This document shows positions 56,145-64,000 of a stretch of 64,000 nucleotides of DNA, piece after piece. The notes below the pieces were generated by a model that saw only the letters and a list, made by a program, of their open reading frames with translations, did no database searches and was not told where the DNA came from. Position numbers and translations under genes: made by a program. This stretch comes from an uncultured Cellulophaga sp. (GTDB taxonomy: Bacteria > Bacteroidota > Bacteroidia > Flavobacteriales > Flavobacteriaceae). The stretch spans positions 310,001 through 374,000 of the forward strand of contig CANLOV010000001.1 in the NCBI GenBank assembly GCA_947492955.1. Reading direction: 5' to 3'. Numbering within the stretch: position 1 is the stretch's first letter; every line of letters starts with the position of its first letter.

Positions 56145-56892
56145 AATAGAAAAACATATACAAAAAGTTTTTAAAGAACGAGAAATACAGCCTTCTAATC
56201 AGGCGTGGGAAAAATTAAGCAACCAATTAAGTACTTCTAATCAATCTCAGAATAAGGGATATGTGTGGTATGGTGTTGCAGCAAGTCTTATTGGTATTTT
56301 AGTGCTGTCTATATTGTATATTAATAGTAGTGATACCAAAATTACACCTGCTATTGAAGTAGTAGATACACCCAAAGAAGCAATAAAAGAAAGTGCTGAT
56401 TTTAATACAGATGTATTGTTAGAAGATACTATTGTCAGCATTAAAGAGGTGGAGGTTCCTGAAAATATAATTCAGAATACTATTAAAAAAGAATCAATAA
56501 ACAGTAATGAGTTAGTAAGTGTAGTTTCTGGTGTAGAAGGTGAAATTACCCCACAAAAAGAAAGCTTAGTACTAAAAGATTTAGATATTAGGAATGAATT
56601 GCCACGTAAAATTATTGATTCAAAAGTTTTAGAAGTTGTTACTAAAGTAAATTTTCTAGAAGAGAATAATGATACTTTAACAGACGCCGAGGTAGATTCA
56701 TTATTGCGTAATGCGCAAAGAGAGATTATAGCTAACAAGTTATTTAGGGAAAGTAATAATAGTGTAGATGCTATGGCTTTGTTAGCAACTGTAGAGGGGG
56801 AGTTAGATACATCATTTAGAGATCAAATTTTCGAAACATTAAAAACGGGCTTTCTAAAAGCAAGAACGGCTTTAGCTGATCGTAATAATTAG
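56131..56892 (+). CDS. Putative anti-sigma factor with single membrane helix
   Basis: 253 residues from ATG 56131; a TTG two codons upstream is an alternative. An N-terminal cytoplasmic part (1-42, ESDKIEKHIQKVFKEREIQPSNQAWEKL), one membrane helix (about 45-62), and a Thr/Val-rich periplasmic region (about 63-253) with no recognisable enzyme. The sequence is not similar to a canonical zinc anti-sigma, but position and topology fit. It belongs to the same group as the frequent DUF-type membrane partners of Bacteroidota ECF factors. Confidence 0.75.
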   Translation: MESDKIEKHIQKVFKEREIQPSNQAWEKLSNQLSTSNQSQNKGYVWYGVAASLIGILVLSILYINSSDTKITPAIEVVDTPKEAIKESADFNTDVLLEDTIVSIKEVEVPENIIQNTIKKESINSNELVSVVSGVEGEITPQKESLVLKDLDIRNELPRKIIDSKVLEVVTKVNFLEENNDTLTDAEVDSLLRNAQREIIANKLFRESNNSVDAMALLATVEGELDTSFRDQIFETLKTGFLKARTALADRNN

Positions 56893-57021
56893 TTTGTTCA
56901 TTAATCATTACTATAGTTTTCGTTACCTCGCTCTATTTTAGAGTGGTCTTGTTGTGCTATTTAATTAAACCGCAGGAATTAATAGAACATTTCGCCTTCA
57001 ATAACTTAGATGTTGTATTTT

Positions 57022-58977
57022 ATGAAAAAAAATTATCAAATAGCAATTATAGCTTTATTTGTTTTTGCAATTAACTATGGTCAAGAATTTAATGCGGGGT
57101 ATACAATAGTAAGCCTAAAAGACAAAAGCAGAACTTACAAACCTAAAGCAACAATTACAGATAGTTTGTATTATAGGCCTATAGACTTGGATATTTGGTA
57201 TCCATCAAACCAAAAAGGAGAGCAAGTATTAACATTTGGATATTTATTTAAACAACTAGAACTGCGTGCTAATAAATATCAAGAAGAAACAGATTATTCT
57301 GGAGTAACAGAAGAACTAGCTCAGTTTTTTGTTGCAGAAATGGGTGTGTCTGCAAAAGCAAAGCATTTGTTAGATATAAAAACTAATAGTTTTTTAAATG
57401 TAAAACCATCACAAGAAAAATATCCGCTAATTATATATATGTCGGGTATTAACGGAATGGGGTTTGAGAATTACAAAATATTAGAAAACTTAGCTAAAAA
57501 TGGTTTTATAGTCGTTTCTATTTCGTCAATAGGTCGTTATCCAGGAGATATGACAAACGAAATAGGTGATACTTTAGAGCAAGTTTATGATGCAGAGTTT
57601 GCCTTAAAGTATTTGAGGAATAATAGCAATTTTGATATTGATTTTAATAATATTGGAGTATTAGCTTGTAGTTGGGGAGGAATAAGTACTGCTATACTTA
57701 CCAATAAAAACCAGGATATAAAAGCTATGGTTTCATTAGATGGTACAGAAACTCACTACTTTGGAGAAGAGTTGGATACAAACCTTTATGCTAATGGAGC
57801 AACTACTGAGGAGAACGACCAATTTATTAGAGAAATACAAGACACAATGCTTCTTAATGTAGGAAAACAAAACATCAAATATTTATATTTTGAAAGTGGC
57901 GATAAGCTAGATGAATTTACGCCAACAGGAGAATATCATTATTTTAAAAAACTAACTTCTGAAAAATATTATTTACGATTTACAAATAGTTTACATGCAG
58001 ATTTTACGTGTATTCCTTCTATCTTGAAATCCTCTAAGCATTCTGTTGCAATCTATGAAAATATTGAGGGTTCTACCATTAGTTTTTTCAATAAAACCTT
58101 GGGTAAAAAAGATGTCTTTAATAAAAGCTGGCAAAGATTATTATCATTAGATTATACAACTGACGAAACTTACGATATTTCTAAAAAAACAGAAATAATA
58201 GAAAACATATCGGGTAAAATTATAGACGCAAAAACAAAAGCCCCTATACCATATGTTAATATTGGTATTTTAAATGGTACAACAGGAACTGTAACGGATA
58301 AAAAGGGTGCTTTTATGTTAGAAATAAAGGATCAATCTGTAAATGATACATTAAGAATTTCAATGATAGGTTATAAGCCAGTTGAGTTATTAATAAAAGA
58401 TATAAAACCAAAAAAACAATTTTTATCAATTAAGTTAGAGGAAGAAATTAGCAAATTAAATGAGGTGGTAGTTACCGCTAAAGTAATTAAGAAAAAAGTA
58501 CTTGGTAATAAAACCAAATCAAAATTTTTAAATGCAGGTTTTAGTTATGACCAATTGGGTGCAGAAATGGGTATTAAAATAAATATACGAAAAACCCCAA
58601 CATTTGTAGATGCCTTCAATTTTAATATTAGTCAGAACAGATTAAGTACAAGGTCTATCTTTAGATTAAATTTTTATTCGATAAAGAATAGGAAGCCCTT
58701 CGAAAATATTTTAAACGAAAACATACTAGCGGCAATAAAACCAAAACAAACAGGGCTAATTACAGTAGATCTTAAACCCTATGATATTGTTTTAAATGAT
58801 GATGTAATTGTAACTCTTGAATGGGTAGATAACGATGGGGAAAACAAAAAGCATGAAGCTATCTTTTTTTCACTTGGTTTAATGGCAAATGGAACATTGC
58901 ATAAAGAATCGAGTCAGGCTAAATTTAGAAAATTTGGTAGTTTGGGAGTGGGGTTCAATATAAATGTAAGGTATTAA
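57022..58977 (+). CDS. Alpha/beta-hydrolase fused to carboxypeptidase-regulatory-like domain
   Basis: 651 residues from ATG 57022 (signal peptide KKNYQIAIIALFVFAINYGQ). N-terminal alpha/beta-hydrolase (about 35-390): DIWYPSN, PLIIYMSGINGMG, IGVLACSWGGIST with nucleophile Ser. Then a carboxypeptidase-regulatory domain (about 398-480: ISGKIIDAKTKAPIPYVNIGILNGTTG, LNEVVVTAK) and a C-terminal beta domain. The hydrolase part resembles platelet-activating-factor acetylhydrolase/dienelactone types; the substrate is unknown. The fusion and the sigma-factor neighbour suggest an inducible envelope enzyme. Confidence 0.8.
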   Translation: MKKNYQIAIIALFVFAINYGQEFNAGYTIVSLKDKSRTYKPKATITDSLYYRPIDLDIWYPSNQKGEQVLTFGYLFKQLELRANKYQEETDYSGVTEELAQFFVAEMGVSAKAKHLLDIKTNSFLNVKPSQEKYPLIIYMSGINGMGFENYKILENLAKNGFIVVSISSIGRYPGDMTNEIGDTLEQVYDAEFALKYLRNNSNFDIDFNNIGVLACSWGGISTAILTNKNQDIKAMVSLDGTETHYFGEELDTNLYANGATTEENDQFIREIQDTMLLNVGKQNIKYLYFESGDKLDEFTPTGEYHYFKKLTSEKYYLRFTNSLHADFTCIPSILKSSKHSVAIYENIEGSTISFFNKTLGKKDVFNKSWQRLLSLDYTTDETYDISKKTEIIENISGKIIDAKTKAPIPYVNIGILNGTTGTVTDKKGAFMLEIKDQSVNDTLRISMIGYKPVELLIKDIKPKKQFLSIKLEEEISKLNEVVVTAKVIKKKVLGNKTKSKFLNAGFSYDQLGAEMGIKINIRKTPTFVDAFNFNISQNRLSTRSIFRLNFYSIKNRKPFENILNENILAAIKPKQTGLITVDLKPYDIVLNDDVIVTLEWVDNDGENKKHEAIFFSLGLMANGTLHKESSQAKFRKFGSLGVGFNINVRY

Positions 58978-59021
58978 ATGCTAATTACTAAATCATTGTT
59001 CGCTATTTAAAATTAATCAAT

Positions 59022-60095
59022 ATGAGAAAAATTATTTTTTATTCTGTACTCGTTTTATTGTTATGTGTTCATAGCATGAGTGCTCAGGAAACAGAAGAGT
59101 ACAAGAGAAAAATTGAAGTGTTAAAAGAATTAAAAAATCAAATAGCAGCACAAGAGAAGGAAGTGCTAAAGATAGAAGTAGAAGATATTAATAAACGTTT
59201 AAAAAGTGGAGATATTACTAAAAATAATGCTACAATTTTAAAAGAAGCAGCAGCAAAAAAACGAGCATTAAATATAGAAAATAGACTAGAAATAGTAGAT
59301 AATAGAATTTTGTTATTAGAAAGAAATAAAGGAAATAATTTAGTATTAGTAGAAAAAGATAGTTTGAAGCCTGGTACAATTGGTTTTTCTATTAATGTTA
59401 ATGGAAAGCCAGTTTTTTTTAATGAAGATATCAAGAAAAAAGAAGTGAAATATGATCAGCGGACCTATTCTGATTTTGTATTTGCTCTAGGTTTAAATAA
59501 TGCTATTATGGATGGGGAATCTTTAGAAGATACTCCTTATAAAGTAGGGGGGAGTAATTTTTTTGAATTAGGATGGCAATGGAGAACTAGGGTGTTTAAA
59601 AGTACTAATTTTGTACGGTTTAATTATGGCGTTTCTTTTCAATTTAATAATTTAAAACCTAATAATAACCAATACTTTGTGGTTAATAATGTAAACAAAA
59701 CTGTTTTGCAAGATTTTGATAGGGATTTGGTTAAGTCTAAATTTAAAATGAGCAATCTGGTTTTTCCAATACATCTAGAATTTGGACCTTCTCATTATAA
59801 AAAATCGGAAGAAAAAATCCGTTATCATTTAAAAAATAAATTTAGAATTGGTATTGGTGCTTATGGAGGTTTTAATATAGGAACACGCCAAAAAATAAAA
59901 TACATGCAAGACGGAGAACGTATAAAAGAAAAGTTTAAAAGGAATTATAATAGGAGTGATTTTATATATGGTTTAAGCGCTTATACGGGTTTTGAAGGTG
60001 TATTATTATATATGAAGTACGATCTAAACCCAATTTTTAAAAATGCAGATGTTAAGCAAAACAATATCTCTTTAGGTTTCAGATTCGATTTGTAA
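59022..60095 (+). CDS. Outer-membrane barrel protein with N-terminal coiled coil
   Basis: 357 residues: signal peptide (1-21, SMSAQ); a Lys/Glu-rich coiled coil (about 25-110, EEYKRKIEVLKELKNQIAAQEK); and a beta-barrel (about 150-357) ending in LGFRFDL, a typical C-terminal aromatic/Leu signal for outer-membrane insertion. Function unknown. The coiled coil would reach into the periplasm. Last of the sigma/anti-sigma/hydrolase group; likely part of the regulon. Confidence 0.75.
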   Translation: MRKIIFYSVLVLLLCVHSMSAQETEEYKRKIEVLKELKNQIAAQEKEVLKIEVEDINKRLKSGDITKNNATILKEAAAKKRALNIENRLEIVDNRILLLERNKGNNLVLVEKDSLKPGTIGFSINVNGKPVFFNEDIKKKEVKYDQRTYSDFVFALGLNNAIMDGESLEDTPYKVGGSNFFELGWQWRTRVFKSTNFVRFNYGVSFQFNNLKPNNNQYFVVNNVNKTVLQDFDRDLVKSKFKMSNLVFPIHLEFGPSHYKKSEEKIRYHLKNKFRIGIGAYGGFNIGTRQKIKYMQDGERIKEKFKRNYNRSDFIYGLSAYTGFEGVLLYMKYDLNPIFKNADVKQNNISLGFRFDL

Positions 60096-60157
60096 CATAC
60101 AAATGGTATAACTTTATCATTTCGATTATCTTTACATGCTTGCATAAATAAAAAATA

Positions 60158-62140
60158 TTGATTTCAAAATCTACCATAGATAAAGTATATGAAACTGCTC
60201 GTTTAGAGGAGGTAATTGGTGATTTTGTAAACTTAAAAAAATCAGGAGCTAATTTTAAAGGCTTAAGTCCGTTTACAGACGAGCGTTCGCCAAGTTTTAT
60301 GGTATCTCCAGTTAAACAAATCTGGAAAGATTTTAGTAGTGGTAAGGGGGGTAATATGGTAGCTTTTTTAATGGAACACGAGCATTTTTCGTATCCAGAA
60401 GCTATTAAATATCTTGCTAAAAAGTACAATATAGAAGTAGAGGAAACTGAGCAAACAAACGAGCAAAAAGCAGAGGCTAGTGAGCGAGAGAGTATGTACT
60501 TGGTTTCAGAATATGCACAAAAATATTTTTCAGAAGTACTTTGGGAAAAAGAATTAGGAAAAGCCATAGGGCTTAGTTATTTTAAAGAACGTGGCTTTAC
60601 AGAAGAAACCATAAAAAAGTTTGGTTTAGGTTATTGTTTGGATCAATGGGATGCTTTTACCAATGAAGCTTTAGAGAAAAAATACCAATTAAATTATTTA
60701 GAAAAAACAGGGCTTACGATTGTTAAAGAAGATGCAACTAACCCCAATAATCCTAGAAAGTTTGATCGTTTTAAAGGTCGTGTAATGTTTCCTATACATT
60801 CTATGAGTGGGCGTGTTTTGGGTTTTGGAGGACGTATTTTAACAAGTGATAAAAAAGCAGCTAAGTATCTAAATTCACCAGAGAGCGATATATATCATAA
60901 GAGTAAAGTCTTGTATGGTATTTATTATGCAAAGCAAGCAATAGCAAAAGAAGATAATTGTTATTTGGTAGAAGGTTATACAGATGTTATTCAGTTTTAT
61001 CAGAGAGGAATACATAATGTTGTAGCATCTAGTGGTACGGCATTAACATCGGATCAAATAAGATTAGTAAATAGGCTAACAAAAAATATAACGGTTCTTT
61101 TTGATGGTGATGCGGCGGGTTTAAGAGCTTCGCTTAGGGGTATAGATTTAATTTTAGAACAGGGAATGAATGTTAAGGTATGTACATTCCCAGAAGGAGA
61201 AGATCCAGATAGTTTTTCTAAAAATAACGCTTATGAAGATGTAGTGCTTTATCTTCAGGAAAAATCACAAGACTTTATTCAGTTTAAAGCATCTTTATTA
61301 GTTAAAGAGTCTGCTAATGACCCTATAAAAAAGGCAGAAACAGTTCGAGAAATTGTTAATAGTATAGCTAAAATTCCTGATCAAATAAAAAGGGAAATAT
61401 ATATACAAGAGTGCGCACAAATAATGACAATATCAGAAGATGTATTGTTTAATACTTTAGCGCAAATAGGAAAAAAAGGAGCTGTAGAGGCTTCAAAAAA
61501 AGCCAAGCAAGAGCAAAAAGAAAATGCGTTTAATGTTGTAAAAAACGAGCAGCCAGCCAGAAAGGTTGATGTGCAATATGAATTAGAACGTAAAATAATA
61601 GAGGTATTGCTGTTATATGGTAACGAACAACAAGAATTTGAAGATTTAGTTTTAAAAGAAAATGATACTGGAGATTTGGTTTTAGAGCCAGAAAAGTTAG
61701 AGGCTAAGGTGTATGAGAAAATATATTTAGATCTTCAGGAAGATGAAATAGAATTAGCGCACGAAAATTTTAGAAATATATATGCTAAATTAATAGGTGC
61801 TTTAAACGAAAAAGATGATTTTACTATAAATACATTTATTTCGGACCTGGATCAAGATATGGTTTCTGAAATTTCCTCTATATTAATGGAAGAAGAAAAA
61901 TATACCTTACATAATTGGTCTACAAAAGATATTTATCCTAAAAGTAAAGATGTAGGAGTAGCACAATTAGTGAGTGAGACTATTTTGACATTACGTTGCT
62001 ATTTAATTAAAATGAGAGTTTCTTCTCTACATGGAAATATAGAGGGGAAAAACTTTGATAAAGAAATTTTAGAAGAAATAATGAGCTATCAGCAATTAAA
62101 TACCTTATTAAAAAAGAAATTAAATAGAGTACTTTCTTAA
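60158..62140 (+). CDS. dnaG: DNA primase with degenerate zinc-binding domain
   Basis: 660 residues, TTG start (60158-60160). The N-terminal CHC2-like domain (1-100) keeps the fold pattern (GLSPFTDERSPSFMVSPVKQ) but not the ligands: positions of the usual Cys/His/Cys/Cys are S37, T40, D58 and S61. The catalytic core has TOPRIM: VEGYTDVIQFYQRG, VVASSGTALTSDQ, LFDGDAAGLRA. The C-terminal region (about 440-660) is the helicase-interacting part. It makes RNA primers for replication. A shared terminator separates it from the convergent regulator. Confidence 0.94.
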   Translation: MISKSTIDKVYETARLEEVIGDFVNLKKSGANFKGLSPFTDERSPSFMVSPVKQIWKDFSSGKGGNMVAFLMEHEHFSYPEAIKYLAKKYNIEVEETEQTNEQKAEASERESMYLVSEYAQKYFSEVLWEKELGKAIGLSYFKERGFTEETIKKFGLGYCLDQWDAFTNEALEKKYQLNYLEKTGLTIVKEDATNPNNPRKFDRFKGRVMFPIHSMSGRVLGFGGRILTSDKKAAKYLNSPESDIYHKSKVLYGIYYAKQAIAKEDNCYLVEGYTDVIQFYQRGIHNVVASSGTALTSDQIRLVNRLTKNITVLFDGDAAGLRASLRGIDLILEQGMNVKVCTFPEGEDPDSFSKNNAYEDVVLYLQEKSQDFIQFKASLLVKESANDPIKKAETVREIVNSIAKIPDQIKREIYIQECAQIMTISEDVLFNTLAQIGKKGAVEASKKAKQEQKENAFNVVKNEQPARKVDVQYELERKIIEVLLLYGNEQQEFEDLVLKENDTGDLVLEPEKLEAKVYEKIYLDLQEDEIELAHENFRNIYAKLIGALNEKDDFTINTFISDLDQDMVSEISSILMEEEKYTLHNWSTKDIYPKSKDVGVAQLVSETILTLRCYLIKMRVSSLHGNIEGKNFDKEILEEIMSYQQLNTLLKKKLNRVLS

Positions 62141-62143
62141 AAC

Positions 62144-62172
62144 AAAAAAACCTAGCACTGCTAGGTTTTTTT
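62144..62172. terminator. Bidirectional terminator between dnaG and the NarL-type regulator
   Basis: A perfect CCTAGC/GCTAGG stem (loop ACT), extended by A7 on the left and T7 on the right. It serves dnaG on the plus strand and the regulator on the minus strand. Confidence 0.88.
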
Positions 62173-62193
62173 GTTTTACTTTTAAAAAGAATC

Positions 62194-62823
62194 TTAATAT
62201 AATTCTAAAGCTTTAGCTTGTTGTAATAAATCTACAAGATTATCTACATTAAGCTTTTTCATTAATCTAGCCTTATAAGTACTAACAGTCTTTTCGTTTA
62301 GGTTTAATCCTAAGGCTACGTCTTTGTTACGTTTACCGCTTGCTAATAACTTAAGAACTTCTACTTCTCTAGAAGAAAGTTTTCTAAAGAATCTTCTAGG
62401 TTTTTGAGTTCCTTCGTCAAAGGCTAAACGCTGAGCAAGCTCATTGGTAATAAACATATTACCTTCGCTTACCTTTTTAACAGCAGTAATGATATAATCA
62501 ATATCTGCAACTTTAGATAAATATCCGTAAGCACCAGCTCTAATAGTACTTAATGCGTAAACATCTTCCGATTGTCCACTGTAAATTAGTACTTTTACAT
62601 CAGGATATTCTGTCTTTATTTTTCTTAATGCGGCTATACCATTAATTTCAGGTATATCCATTTCCATCATAACAACATCAGGAGTATCACTTTCTAATCT
62701 GTTAAATAATTCGGTAGTATTTGATACATCATCAATTACTTTAAAATCATTAGACGTGCTTAAAGCGTGCTTTATCCCTAGTCTTACTATTGGATGATTG
62801 TCTGCAATTAAAACTTTAATCAT
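62194..62823 (-). CDS. NarL/FixJ-type response regulator with Glu at the phospho-acceptor site
   Basis: 209 residues. Receiver domain (1-118) with acidic pocket A7/D8 (one of the pair is not acidic), VVMMEMDIPEING in the phospho-acceptor strand, and Lys 104 (YGYLSKV). Four residues before the Pro, where the family carries Asp, this protein has Glu 54. LuxR HTH (about 143-205, LSSREVEVLKLLASGKRNKDVA, NEKTVSTYKARLMKKLNV). No kinase gene is next to it. If Glu mimics the phosphorylated state, it would be constitutively active (inference). Confidence 0.9.
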   Translation of the reverse strand: MIKVLIADNHPIVRLGIKHALSTSNDFKVIDDVSNTTELFNRLESDTPDVVMMEMDIPEINGIAALRKIKTEYPDVKVLIYSGQSEDVYALSTIRAGAYGYLSKVADIDYIITAVKKVSEGNMFITNELAQRLAFDEGTQKPRRFFRKLSSREVEVLKLLASGKRNKDVALGLNLNEKTVSTYKARLMKKLNVDNLVDLLQQAKALELY

Positions 62824-62939
62824 TGTGTGGGTTGTTTTTCTAGTATTTAACTTGAGTTACTTTGTCGTCTAAAAAGACTGACACGCAATGTAGGGTTAAA
62901 TAATCTAATTTCTTACTTCAAATGTGATTTATTTTATTT

Positions 62940-62961
62940 AAAAAACGAAATTTTTCGTATT
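62940..62961 (-). terminator. Candidate terminator of nadE
   Basis: Minus-strand hairpin of ACGAAA/TTTCGT (62944-62957, loop TT), followed by a T-run of at least five (complement of 62940-62944). Small and thus moderate. Confidence 0.4.
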
Positions 62962-62997
62962 TTATTCGATTTAATTACCTGATTCCTAGTTTATCGG

Positions 62998-63786
62998 TCA
63001 TTTTAGTGACTCTGGAATCTCACAAACTGGTATCGGAACCATTTTATGCTTGTTAGAAGAATTAAACCTGTCAAAGATAATAAAAACTTCTTTTTCTCTA
63101 CCACTAAAATCTTCAGAAACTTTCCCTAGGTCTTTCTGAGCCATTGCCCACTCTAGCTCTGGGTAAGATGCTCCTATTTGATCTTCATCTGTTCTGTCGT
63201 CTCCCCACAAACCATCTGTAGGAGGTGCCTTTATTATTTCGTTATTTATTCCTAATTCATTTGAAATTTTGTAAACCTCTGTCTTTAATAAATCTGCTAT
63301 AGGGCTTAAATCTACACCGCCATCACCATATTTTGTATAGAAACCTACACCAAAATCTTCTACTTTATTACCTGTTCCGGCAACTAAGTAACCTTCTAAA
63401 GCAGCAAAATAATATAAAGAGGTCATTCTTAATCTTGCGCGCGTATTGGCTAAAGACATAAATCTGTCTGCTTCATTATCTACTTTTGGCAAAGCATCAA
63501 CAAGGCTGTCGAAAACTGGAGTAAGATTTACGAGTTGTCTTTTTACGTTCGGAAAATTATCTTGTAACCATTGTATATGGTTGGCTGCTCTGGTTACTTG
63601 GTTTTCTGCTTGGTGTATAGGCATTTCTAGACATAATAGTTCTAGTCCTGTTTTAGCACATAATGTAGAAGTTACCGCTGAATCTATTCCGCCAGAAATA
63701 CCGATTACAAATCCTTTTATATTTGCTTTTGTTGCATAATCTTTTAGCCAATTAACAATATGGTCAATTACTTTTTCTGTTTGCAT
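62998..63786 (-). CDS. nadE: NH3-dependent NAD+ synthetase
   Basis: 262 residues, the short NadE without an amidase domain. The ATP-PPase loop GISGGIDSAVTS (about 29-40), then GTGNKVEDFGVGFYTKYGDGG, DLSPIADLLKTEVY and PPTDGLWGDDRTDEDQIGASY. It makes NAD+ from nicotinic acid adenine dinucleotide, ATP and ammonia in the cytosol. Divergent to gldB, the same arrangement as in several gliding flavobacteria. Confidence 0.95.
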   Translation of the reverse strand: MQTEKVIDHIVNWLKDYATKANIKGFVIGISGGIDSAVTSTLCAKTGLELLCLEMPIHQAENQVTRAANHIQWLQDNFPNVKRQLVNLTPVFDSLVDALPKVDNEADRFMSLANTRARLRMTSLYYFAALEGYLVAGTGNKVEDFGVGFYTKYGDGGVDLSPIADLLKTEVYKISNELGINNEIIKAPPTDGLWGDDRTDEDQIGASYPELEWAMAQKDLGKVSEDFSGREKEVFIIFDRFNSSNKHKMVPIPVCEIPESLK

Positions 63787-63814
63787 AGGAGTCTTTTATT
63801 TAGTTGAAAACAAT

Positions 63815-63822
63815 TAACTTTG
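63815..63822 (+). promoter_or_regulatory. Candidate -7 element for gldB
   Basis: TAACTTTG fits TAnnTTTG exactly, 30 bases before the ATG at 63853. The -33 side is weak (TTTT at 63793-63796). Confidence 0.4.
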
Positions 63823-63852
63823 CCTGTAAAAATAAAGCCTACAAGCTAAAAA

Positions 63853-64000
63853 ATGAAGAATAAAAGAAATTACTTTTTTAATAAAATATTGATTATACCA
63901 CTTTTACTGGTCTTAATTGTATTGTCTGGATGCGAATTGAGTAAAAAAGAAGGGGTTGATGTTTCTGATATTAAGTTAGACATAAAGGTTTTACGTTTTG
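63853..64000 (+). CDS. gldB: Gliding-motility lipoprotein GldB (5' part, cut by window edge)
   Basis: The first 49 residues of a gene that runs off the right edge. A lipoprotein signal ends in VLSGCEL (Cys 27). The mature start, SKKEGVDVSDIKLDIKVLRF, agrees with GldB (a short charged linker, then a strand like VDFKVERF). GldB is an essential gliding and T9SS-related lipoprotein in F. johnsoniae. The divergent nadE supports the call. The remaining sequence is outside the window. Confidence 0.78.
   Translation, partial: MKNKRNYFFNKILIIPLLLVLIVLSGCELSKKEGVDVSDIKLDIKVLRF

Noticed and set aside
1-64000. Defence systems, prophage, transposons, tRNA/rRNA genes or CRISPR arrays
   Set aside because: No transposase, integrase, restriction, toxin-antitoxin or Cas-like protein, no tRNA-like cloverleaf in the spacers I read, and no regularly spaced repeats.

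Overview
The window is AT-rich, densely coded chromosome of a marine-type flavobacterium (Bacteroidota, family Flavobacteriaceae). The evidence is two PorP/SprF proteins, a protein with the type B sorting domain of the type IX secretion system (T9SS), the gliding genes gldA and gldB (gldB follows a divergent nadE), many proteins with SusC-like carboxypeptidase-regulatory domains, and promoters of the Bacteroidota form TTTG-N18-21-TAnnTTTG. I see no tRNA, rRNA, CRISPR array, transposase or prophage.

Layout. 1-5.5 kb is the most accessory-looking part: a secreted amidohydrolase cut by the left edge, a membrane-bound AraC regulator, an orphan small gene, an AraC/SRPBCC/membrane-protein unit and a lipoprotein. 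A 23-base sequence occurs twice here, each time just upstream of a minus-strand gene. 5.5-13 kb holds an MscS channel, a YyaL-type thioredoxin protein, dodecin, an Nfu iron-sulfur carrier with a doubled N-domain, an orphan PorP, and a VWA lipoprotein/DUF4349 pair. 13.2-17.7 kb holds a TPR histidine kinase with its LytTR regulator, a gamma-carbonic anhydrase and fabD. 17.9-23.1 kb is a three-gene T9SS surface locus (adhesin, PorP, OmpA). 23.1-38 kb is mixed metabolism and envelope: an Nramp-like transporter, SanA, bglX, a small Omp85, metF, a PagL-type lipid A deacylase, a GIN-domain lipoprotein, a serine hydrolase, a D-2-hydroxyacid dehydrogenase, rlmF, and a membrane LuxR regulator.

38.2-43.5 kb has gldA and, divergent from it, the aromatic amino acid operon pheA-aminotransferase-tyrA-DAHP synthase/chorismate mutase. 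In front of that operon is a 25-residue leader peptide rich in Phe/Tyr/Trp, followed by a strong terminator: a ribosome-mediated attenuator, and in my view the best discovery in the window. 45-55.5 kb is a run of conserved housekeeping genes (rsgA, dtd, two DUF3857 proteins, a MazG-like pyrophosphohydrolase, aroA, queA, rlmN, a polyprenyl synthase). 55.6-60.1 kb is an ECF sigma/anti-sigma/envelope locus. 60.1-64 kb carries dnaG, an orphan NarL-type regulator, nadE and the start of gldB.

Several proteins have family-defining residues replaced: DnaG lacks its zinc ligands, the NarL-type regulator has Glu at the phospho-acceptor position, the Nramp protein lacks DPGN and MPH, and one of the two DUF3857 proteins lacks the transglutaminase Cys and His. 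I did not find a recognisable new defence or mobile system.
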